Assembly: GCA_014529385.2 (NCBI GenBank)
Contig: CM043949.1
Coordinates: 141,210,858-141,274,857 of the forward strand
DNA from: Adiantum capillus-veneris
Lineage: Eukaryota > Streptophyta > Polypodiopsida > Polypodiales > Pteridaceae
Length of the DNA: 64,000 nucleotides
Direction: 5' to 3'
Part shown: positions 55,731 through 64,000 of the stretch, one piece after another
Position numbering within the stretch: position 1 is the first letter of the stretch
Layout: every line of letters starts with the position of its first letter
Position numbers and translations under genes: made by a program
The notes under the pieces: generated by a model
The model's input: only the letters and a program-made list of their open reading frames with translations
What the model was told of the DNA's origin: nothing
Database searches by the model: none

Positions 55731-56983
55731 ACGGCACTCATCTTCTTTGATCAAGGTGGTTAGCGATGAAGCTGGGCATCAAAGCTGAAGAGATGGGGTA
55801 CACGACAGAGGCAGGGTTGGCATGTCCTGGCCACTCAGTGTGATACTCTCATTATTGGAAAGCTGCGTCTGCATATTCAGTCATATGTAGACACAGAAGA
55901 ATTTTATATCATGCCATTGGAAGGGTGCGATGCACTCTTGGAATTCCGTGGATGTTCAGAGTACATGGCGTGCTGGATGCCTTTAGCAAGATGATCACCC
56001 TTCAGCATAGGGGCAAAACTCATGTTTTGGATGTAAAGCTCAAAGGGGAGTCTGTCCCTATTGTATCTGCTACGGCTATCACTTCTGTAATAAAGAGTCA
56101 TCTTTCTGTGTACTTGATTTTTGCATGTGATCTCTCAGATAATTGTCAGTCAAATTTTTATGTGTTAGATAAAGAAAGGTCAACATTTTTGCAAGAGTTT
56201 AGTGACTGTTTTTCTGATTCATTACTGTCGCAATTGCCGCCAGAGAGACCTGAGGACCATCGGATAGATTTGCTGCCAGGGTGTAGCCCACCAAATAGAC
56301 CTCCCTACAGGGTTAGTGCGGCGCAGCAAAAAGAGATTATGGGCCAGGTTGAGGAGTTATTAGAGAAGATGCTGATCCAGCATAGTTCTTCACCCTTTTG
56401 CTCCCCAATGCTCCTAGTACAGAAAAAGGATGGCTCATGGTGCATGTGTATTGATTACCGTGCGTTGAACAAGAATACCATCAAGAATAGGTTTCCAATT
56501 CCAAGGATTGATGATATTCTCGATCGTTTAGAGGGTGCTGCAATTTTAAGCAGGATAGACCTTAAGAGTGGGTACCATCAAATTCGTATAAGGCAAGAGG
56601 ATGTGCACAAGACTGCGTTTAGAATGACATTTGGTCTTTATGAGTTCCTAGTGATTCCGTTTGGTCTAACAAATGCTCCTGCCACGTTCAACAGGATGAT
56701 GGACCGGATTTTCCGCTCACATCAATAGTTTGTTGAGACATTCTTCGATGACATGATAGTCTATTCAAAGAATGAAGAGGAGCATAGGCGTCACTTGACC
56801 ATTCTGTTTGAAGAGCTGCGCAATCACACGTTACTTGTCAATCCTAAGAAAAGTGCATTCTTCTTGGAAGAGATCCACTTTCTTGGCCACATAGTCTCAA
56901 AGGATGGTGCCTGAATAAATCCCGCAAAGGTTGAAGCTATTAAGACATGGCCAGACTTGAAGACTGTGCACGATGTCAGAAGC
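55731..56983 (+). pseudogene. Gypsy pol, 5' part: protease and reverse transcriptase
   Basis: The protease starts around LIFFDQGG (~55740), where DQG stands for the usual DSG/DTG. Then come [29 protein letters not shown] and a linker. RT runs from [17 protein letters not shown] through [49 protein letters not shown] and [15 protein letters not shown] to FFDDMIVYS, the catalytic DD block. Stops at 56727 (TAG before FVETFF) and ~56912 (TGA) interrupt the frame. The copia insertion at 56984 cuts it at DVRS. Confidence 0.82.
56979..56983 (+). other. Target-site duplication GAAGC (left)
   Basis: GAAGC precedes the copia 5' LTR and recurs at 62462-62466. Confidence 0.9.
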
Positions 56984-57168
56984 TGTTGGGGTATAAAGCC
57001 CAATGTGGTCGCCCAGGTAAGTGGGCGGGCCGCCAGGTATGTACACATATTCTTTTGTAAAAACCTAATAAGAACTCACTATGCTCTACACATTACAGTA
57101 GAGCGAGTTCACCATATCGTCGTGCTCTTCTTCTGGCACTCTCTCTCACTTCCGCTCGTACTCCTTCA
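56984..57168 (+). repeat. Copia 5' LTR, 185 bp
   Basis: Short LTR; contains GGTCGCCCAGGTAAGTGGGC and CT-rich sequence before its end. Confidence 0.93.
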
Positions 57169-57170
57169 AC

Positions 57171-57182
57171 TGGTATCAGAGC
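57171..57182 (+). other. Copia primer-binding site (initiator tRNA-Met)
   Basis: TGGTATCAGAGC, two bases after the 5' LTR. Confidence 0.88.
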
Positions 57183-58202
57183 TCAGATCGAGGCTCGGGG
57201 CAGCACTGCAGGAGGCTAGAGTCACCAGCTCAGATTGGAGTGAAATTCGACAGGCGAATTTCATTCTGAGGTCATCTCGGCCACCGTTCGGCTTCGACAA
57301 AGGTCTGCGCAAGCCATTTTCGACTACGTGGTCTCAGCGGGTGCAGATCCGACTCTGCAAATTTGGGGTTTTCGGCCTACGACTGCAGGTGCTGAGGATA
57401 TCGACACTCCCAGAGTGCTGATTTGTGGTTGTCTACACATCGAAGGACGGCTCACAGTTCTTGGAGGCGTGTCACATATGACACGGGCGCATCTACACAC
57501 AGACTGTAGGCGACATCCACTGGTTCATTAGGTAGCTTGTGTTTGCTGCTTGATATTCCAGATTTCATCCTGACATTGCAGGTACTTCCACATGGGATGT
57601 ATTGTCAGAGATGATGTATGTCTGTTAAGGGTTTGCTGGCTGTGAGTCACGCAGCAAACAACCGCCGCAGCGGTTACAGCATATAGTTGGAAATTTGTGG
57701 ATGTATGACTTTGTGGGAAGTCTATGTACTGTCAGATTTACTGCAGCCTTTGTTGAGGGTCGAGTGAGGTTTTATTGAGCTGGGGGATTCTCGAATGTTG
57801 AGATCCTTTCGGTGATACACGTCTTGGAGCGATCCCTCGAGCACCCTTAGATAGGTAGCTAGGATGTATTGACTGTGAGTTAGACAGTTGGGATTGCATC
57901 TTTGCTTTACTGCCGTTGAGGCATTGTCACAGTCTATGCTTACAGGACAGTCAGAGACAGTACAGGTGCAGGACAGGTTTACCCACAGCTTACAGTGTTA
58001 GAGAGACAGTGGTTTTTTGAGCTGTTTTTTGGTCTGTTTATAGTACACCAGAGCCATTTTACAAAGGAGACTCTGACAAAATTTCAACAGAATCTGAAGC
58101 TTTCTTGGTTCATTTGACAGGTTGATATTGGTTCAGAGGTCAGTTTACAGGGGAAACTCTGCCGAATTTTTCCAGGAAAGTAAACTACTGTGAAGCGTAG
58201 CT
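57183..58202 (+). other. Copia untranslated leader
   Basis: About 1.0 kb between the PBS and the gag ATG. Short frames only. Confidence 0.6.
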
Positions 58203-61200
58203 ATGGGTGGATCACAGGACACTGCTCTTTACAATATCAAGAAGCTAGATGGAACCAATTTCCCATTGTGGAAGAAGCAGATTTGGCACGTGTTGGTACA
58301 AAAGAAGCAGATAAAACCTATAAAGCTCAAGGGGATAAAACCAGAAGATATGGACGAAGATGAATGGAGCGAAATGGATGAATTGGTACTTTCTACCAGC
58401 ATGCTGACTTTGGCAGAAAGCGTTTACTTCAATGTAGTAGACGAGATGTCGGCTTATCAAGCATGGTTAAAGCTGAGTGATCTTTATGAGAAGCAGAGTG
58501 CAGCTTCACAGGTATACTGGCTTAAGAAGCTTGTTGACTTGAAGATGAAAGAAGGGACACCTATGTCCAATCATCTGAATGAATTCAACACAATCTATAG
58601 TCAATTGTCAGCTCAAGGTGTCAAGTTTGATGAACCTGTTAGAGCTATGTTCCTGTTGATCACATTGCCGGAAAGTTGGGACACTTTTCGCACAGCTTTG
58701 AGTAATTCTGCACCTCTAGATGGTTTGAACATAGCAGGTGTAGAAGGAAGTCTGCTTACTGAAGAAACCAATAGAAAGACAATGGACAAAGGCAAAGGAA
58801 CCGCCTTAGTTGTCAGGGGAAGGACCAAAGAAAAGTACAAAGGTGGAAAGAGGAATCAGTCTCGTAGCAAGTCCCGCAATGCTAAAGGCAAGAGTGACAT
58901 AGAATGCTACCATTGTGGCAAGAAGGGTCACATGAAAAGAGACTGCAGAGAATGGAAAGCAGAAAAAGGCAAAGAGAAAGCTGAAGACAATGGTGAGAAG
59001 AACAAGTCCTCAGTGAAGATTCAAGAAATAAATGTGACAAACACTGTTGCAGAGGATGACACTCTAGTGTCAGGAGACATCTACTTCTTGAAGAATACAA
59101 TGGACTCAGCTCTTCTTACAGCATCTGATGGAAATGCACTGAGTGACTGGATTATAGACTCAGGGGCATCACTTCATGTGTCTCCAAACAAGGAGTGGTT
59201 TACCTCTTATGTGACCACTAAAGATCACGTTCGGCTAGGCAATGGGCAGACATGTGAGATCTTAGGTGTTGGAGATGTTCAATTGAAGTTTCAGAATGGC
59301 TCTTCTTTCACGCTGAAGAATGTGAGACATGTTCCCGCAATTACAAAGAGCTTGATCAGCAAAGGTTTACTTGATGATGCTGGCTACGTCACCACTTTTG
59401 GACAGAACATGTGGAAGATATCCAAGGGTTCTATGACAGTAGCACATGGAGTAAAGTCTGGAGGACTTTACATGATTTATGTATCAAATGTCTCTAAAAA
59501 TGTAATCAATGTAACCGAGCAGCCGAACGTTTCTTTGTGGCATAGCCGTTAGGAAATATGTCCAAGAAGGGAATGGAAATCTTGTCTCGTTCTGGTTATT
59601 TGCCTGGCTTTTCATTTAATGATTTTGAATTCTGTGAACATTGTCTGTATGGTAAGCAAACACAGCAACCACATAAGCATAGAAGCAGTAGAAGAGATAC
59701 ACAGTTGGCACTTGTTCATAGTGATTTGTGTGGACCTATGCCTAACCTATCTCTAGGGGGAGCTTCTTACTTTATGACATTTATAGATGATTACTCGAGG
59801 AAAGTATGGGTTTACTTTCTCAAGCACAAGGATGAAGCGTTTAGTGTTTTCAAAACGTTTGTGACACTTGTGGAGAATCAGAGTGGCAAGAAGCTTAAAT
59901 GCTTACGCACTGACAATGGTGGAGAGTATGTTTCAAAGGCCTTTCAGGACTTTTGTGAGTCAAAAGGTATAAAACGTGAACTTACTACTCCTTACAATCC
60001 TCCTCAAAATGGTGTTGCTGAGAGGATGAATAGGACCATACAAGAGAAGGTCAGAAGTATGTTGTCTAATGCACAGCTGCCAAATGGGTTTTGGGCTGAA
60101 GCTGTATCAACAGCTGTTCATCTTGTAAATAGATCTCCTAGCAAGGTTTTGCAGAAGGACTCAGTGCCAGAGATGGTATGGTCAGGCAAAATGCCCTCAT
60201 ACAAGCATCTCAGAGTCTTTGGCTGTGAGGCATATACTCACGTTCCAAAGGAATTTAGGAACAAACTTGAGCCAAAGAGTAGAAAGTGCATCTTTCTAGG
60301 CTATGGTAATTCTGGTGAGATGGGGTACAGACTTTGGGATCCCGAATCCAGAAAGGTTGTCCGCAGCAATGATGTTCACTTTAATGAATCCAAATATCAT
60401 TCTAAACCAGAGAGGGTTGAGGAGATTAGAAGAGTTGTCTTCCAAGAAGATGGACCTGCACGTGCAAGACAAAATGTCAGGCTCAAGAGCAGCAAGGACA
60501 GGATAGAGTGGAACCACAGGTTGTGGCTAAGCCTGAGCCACCTATTGTGCGTAGATCTGGACGTGTCACGCGACCTCCTGATAGGTTTGTTCCATCTATG
60601 AATTATGTCATGTTGACTGATTGCAATGAGCCTTCATGTTACAAGGAAGCAGTGCAAATGAAGGACTCCGGGAATTGGCAATTGGCCATGCAGTCAGAGA
60701 TGACAGCTCTGCATAAAAACCAGACATGGAAGCTAGTTAAATTACCACGGGGCAAAAAGGCTCTACCCTGTAAATGGGTTTACAGGTATAAGATCACCGC
60801 TCATGATAGTCAGCCAAAGTACAAAGCAAGGCTTGTTGCCAAGGGCTTTAAGCAAGAACAAGGCATTGACTTTGATGAAGTCTTCTCTCCGGTGGTCAAG
60901 ATGACTACATTGAGATGCTTTCTTGCATTGGTTGCCATATTAGATTTGGTGTTGCACCAAATGGATGTCAAGACAGCGTTCTTGCATAGTGATTTAGATG
61001 TGGAAATTTACATGCAGCAGCCAGAAGGGTTTGTTGAGAAAGGCAAAGAAGATTGGGTATGCCAGTTGTTCAAGAGTCTTTATGGCTTAAAACAATCACC
61101 GAGGGCATGGTACCATAAATTCCACAAGTTTATGCTTTCTCAAGGCTACAAACGTAGTGAGTTCGATCACTGTCTATATACAAAGAAGGCTAAGGATGGT

Positions 61201-62180
61201 AGTTGGCTGATCCTTATTTTGTATGTGGATGACATGTTGATTGCTGGCAAGCACTTGGAAGAAATTTCAGCTTTGAAGTCAAAGATGGCAAAATCGTTTG
61301 ACATGAAAGACATGGGTGACGCAAGTCATATACTTGGTATGCGCATTGAGAGAGACAGATCAAAGAAGTTGATTTGGTTATCTCAAACAGAGTATATTGA
61401 CAAGGTTTTGCAACGTTTCAATATGGAGAAGGGAAAGGCACTGAGTGTTCCATTGCCACCATATGTGAAACTTAGCAAACAAGATTGTCCTGTGTCTGAG
61501 GAAGAACAGGCTGAAATGGATAAGATTCCATATGCGTCTGCAGTGGGTAGTTTGATGTATGCAATGATTGCTACTCGCCCAGACATTGCATTTGCAGTGG
61601 GAGTAGTAAGTCGATACATGTCAAACCCAGGCAAGAAACATTGGGAGGCAGTGAAAGGAATATTGAGATACCTGAAAGCTACAAAGAGTATGCGTATATG
61701 CTATGGGAGTCAGGAGCTAAGTGTAAAGGGTTTTACAGACTCAGATTATGCAGGTGACTTAGACAACCGAAGGTCTACGTCAGGGTATGTCTTACATTGG
61801 CTGGTGGAGCAGTATCATGGTGTTCTAGATTACAAGATTGTGTTACTCAGTCTACTACAGAGGCTGAATATGTTGCAGCATCAGAGGCATGCAAAGAATC
61901 AATTTGGCTTAATCGACTAGTAACAGATTTGGGAATCAAAGAAGAGATGCCTGTGTTATATTGTGATAGTCAAAGTGCTATACAATTGGCTCGCAATCCA
62001 GTTTATCACTCAAAGACAAAGCATGTGGATGTGAAGTATCATTTCATCAGGGAAATGCTCGAGGATAAGCAACTTCAGCTTGTCAAAGTTCACACCACAG
62101 AAAATCCTGCTGATCTACTTACAAAAGGACTTCCCTCAGAGAGCTTTGCGCATTTTCGCAAGCAGTTAGGTGTAGGGTAG
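58203..62180 (+). pseudogene. Copia gag-pol polyprotein with three single-base frame breaks
   Basis: ATG 58203. Gag: NIKKLDGTNFPLWKKQIW, FLLITLPESWDTF, CYHCGKKGHMKRDC. Protease: WIIDSGASLHVSP (DSG). Integrase: LWHSR then HSDLCGPM, FIDDYSRKVWVYFLK, LRTDNGGEYVS, GVAERMNRTI (HHCC and DDE elements). RT: CKWVYRYKI, FSPVVKMTTLR, HQMDVKTAFLHSDL, LYGLKQSPRAWY, LYVDDMLIAG. RNase H: GFTDSDYAGDLDNRRSTSGY, STTEAEYVAASEACKE, HFIREML. Single-base losses near 59550, ~60480 and ~61790 each shift the frame; all domains otherwise read through. It ends at 62178, shortly before the polypurine tract. Confidence 0.92.
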
Positions 62181-62258
62181 TACATCACTTCTCTACATCT
62201 CTTGTATATTAGCTTGTATAGTAGCTTCTCTCACACTTAAAGTACCACATTGGACTTT

Positions 62259-62269
62259 AAGTGGGAGGT
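62259..62269 (+). other. Copia polypurine tract
   Basis: AAGTGGGAGGT immediately before the 3' LTR. Confidence 0.75.
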
Positions 62270-62461
62270 TGTTGGGGTATAAAGCCCAATGTGGTCGCCC
62301 AGGTAAGTGGGCGGGCCGCCAGGTATGTACACATATTCTTTTGTAAAAACCTAATAAGAACTCACTATGCTCTACACATTACAGTAGAGCGAGTTCACCA
62401 TATCGTCGTGCTCTTCTTCTGGCACTCTCTCTCGCGTCGCACTTCCGCTCGTACTCCTTCA
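62270..62461 (+). repeat. Copia 3' LTR, 192 bp
   Basis: Matches the 5' LTR apart from one 7-bp insertion. Confidence 0.93.
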
Positions 62462-62466
62462 GAAGC

Positions 62467-64000
62467 TTCTTAGGATTGTGTTCCTACTATAGAAGGTTTA
62501 TCAGGAATTTTGCAAAGATAGCATCACCTCTTCACGCTTTGCAAAAGAAAGAGGTCACTTTCAAATGGACCCAAAAAGAGATTTCAGCTTTTAGTCTCTT
62601 AAAGGAAAAGTTGACTTCAGATCCAGTAATTGTTTTACCAGATCTCAAGAAGTCATTTGTGGTCCAGTGTGACGCGTGTGGCAATAGCATCAAAGCAGTG
62701 CTAATGCAAGATGGACGGGTAGTAGCTTATGAAATCCGAATTTTGCAAGGGCCAGAGAAGACTATGCAAGTCTATGAGAAAGAGCTCTTGGCCGTGATTC
62801 ATGCGCTTTGTAGCTAGAAGCATCTTAGGTGCTGATTTTGTTGTCCAAACAGACCATCAGACCTTGCGATCCTTCTTGACACAGTCAAAGTTATCCAAAA
62901 AGCATATGCGATGGGCAAACATTCTTTCTATGTTCCACTTCCAGATTATGCATGTGGAAGGCAAGAAGAATGTTGTGGCTAATGCGTTATCAAGGAACCC
63001 ACAAATTTCAGCTATGTCAATTCCTTATCATCATGAGCTAGATAACATGTAGGGCAGTATGCTACTAATGAAGATTTTGCAAGGATTTTGAACAGTTGCA
63101 AGAGGGGCAACATCATGAGCACTACCTCCTCAGAGATGGTTTTATGATGATGCATGGCCGACTTTGTGTCACTAGGCCATTGCGACATAAGGTCATGGTA
63201 GAAAGTCATGACCCACCGTATGCAGGGCATCATGGTATTGATGCGATAGTTAAAGTGGTAGAGACATTCTTCTATTGGCCTACCTGAGGAGAGATGTGGA
63301 TGCCTTTGTGCGAGCATGTGTGATTTGCCAAAAGGTCAAGTTTGACAGGCAAAAGGCACCAGGGTTGTTACAACCACTGCCAATTCCGCATAAGCCATGG
63401 GAAAGCATTGCTATGGAATTTATCTTTGATCTTCCAAGAACGCCAACAGGGAATGATGGTTTATGATTAACTGTAGGTTCAGCAAACAAGCCCATTTTAT
63501 CCTTGTTAGGAAGAAGATAAAATCTGATCAGATAGCATGTTTATTCATGTACAATGTGTTCAAGTACCATGGTATGCCACAATCATTGTCAGTGATCGTG
63601 ATCCTCGTATGACAAGTTTATTCTGGAGAGGTTTATTTGAGAACATGGGCACTACGCTCAAGTTCTCGTCTTCGTTTCATCCACAAACCGATGGGCAGTC
63701 AGAAGAAGCTAATTATGTTGTCTTGGATCTGTTGAAATGCTATGTGTCACATAATAAGGGCAAGTGGGAACAGTGTTTGCCTATGCTTGAGTATGCGTAC
63801 AACAATATGGTGCATTTGTCGACTGGCAAGGACCTTTTGAGATTGTTGAAGGCGGCAAAAAATTTCCTCCTATTTTGCATACAAAGGACAAGATCTTTGA
63901 GGTAGATCGATATGTTGAGAACATGGATGAAATGTACAAGAAAATTAAAGTTGCCTTGGAGAAGACTCAGGCAAAGCAAAAAAAGGCTATTGATCGTCAC
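62467..64000 (+). pseudogene. Gypsy pol, 3' part: RNase H and integrase (open at the edge)
   Basis: Continues from 56983: FLGLCSYYRRFIRNFAKIA, LKKSFVVQCDACGNSIKAVL, YEKELLAVIHAL and ADFVVQTDHQTLRSFLTQ (RNase H), MRWANILSMFHFQIMHVEGKK-type tether block, then integrase zinc domain (HDPPYAGHHGIDAIVK, RACVICQKVK) and core (PWESIAMEFIFDLP, VSDRDPRMTSLFW, FHPQTDGQSEEAN). In-frame stops near 62815, 63050, 63285 and 63465 plus shifts break it. The window ends before the integrase C-terminus. Confidence 0.82.

Larger units (their letters stand above)
56984..62461 (+). mobile_element. Complete Ty1/copia element, 5.48 kb, recent insertion
   Basis: LTRs of 185 and 192 bp start TGTTGGGG and end CTTCA. 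They read the same throughout except for one 7-bp indel (GCGTCGC, near 62434). A 5-bp TSD (GAAGC), a tRNA-Met PBS (57171), gag-pol with all domains and a polypurine tract (62259) are present. Inserted in the RT/RNase H region of the gypsy element. Confidence 0.95.
52991..64000 (+). mobile_element. Ty3/gypsy retrotransposon, split by a copia element, open at the right edge
   Basis: Leader, gag and pol in plus orientation. RT and the first RNase H codons end at 56983; the coding sequence resumes at 62467 after the copia insertion. The integrase runs off the window. No 5' LTR or primer-binding site was recognised between 52991 and 54240. Multiple stops and frameshifts make it non-autonomous as it stands. 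Confidence 0.82.

Overview
This is a nuclear segment from a land plant. One host gene is visible: a spliced, minus-strand gene of the plant DUF1664 family (33.9-43.7 kb). Almost everything else is retrotransposon sequence nested in older retrotransposon sequence, with long (CT)n microsatellites. There is no bacterial-style gene organisation, CRISPR array or rRNA. The element mix (several non-LTR lineages carrying both EN and RT, gypsy and copia elements primed by initiator tRNA-Met, decayed spacers) suggests a large genome such as a fern or another non-angiosperm. That placement is inference; only 'land plant' is well supported.

Layout. 1-0.6 kb: tail of LINE copy A0 with its 3' hairpin and (CT)n. 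0.6-2.7 kb: decayed LTR-element sequence. 2.7-6.3 kb: LINE copy A1, whose 5' part is inverted (twin priming), carrying a 174-bp hAT-like MITE and cut by a copia LTR at 6319. 7.3-17 kb: mostly unrecognisable AT-rich sequence with gag fragments and tandem duplications. 16.8-19.2 kb: decayed gypsy pol. 19.4-23.3 kb: nearly intact LINE B. 23.3-33.2 kb: LINE A2 with ORF1 and ORF2, split by a 5.0-kb non-autonomous LTR element (26685-31712, TSD GTGG). 33.9-43.7 kb: the DUF1664 gene; its 6.7-kb intron 1 holds LINE, copia and gypsy debris. 43.8-46.0 kb: (CT)n, a LINE stub and LINE A4. 46.0-52.7 kb: full-length minus-strand L1-like LINE bounded on both sides by (CT)n. 52.8-64 kb: a gypsy element split by a young, complete copia element (56984-62461, TSD GAAGC).

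The most interesting signal is a shared design in the A/B LINEs. (1) Every copy that reaches the 3' end of ORF2 has a PCNA-interacting (PIP-box) motif, usually QxxITDFF, just after the C-terminal zinc knuckle; the A forms resemble the PIP degron. (2) Seven 3' ends carry a 6-bp stem-loop with compensatory base changes, followed by a fixed GACGTTAATA-like end and usually by (CT)n or (CTTT)n. (3) New insertions repeatedly start at those pyrimidine tracts, giving head-to-tail LINE chains and an L1-like element sitting inside (CT)n. All calls come from reading the sequence; no database search was run.
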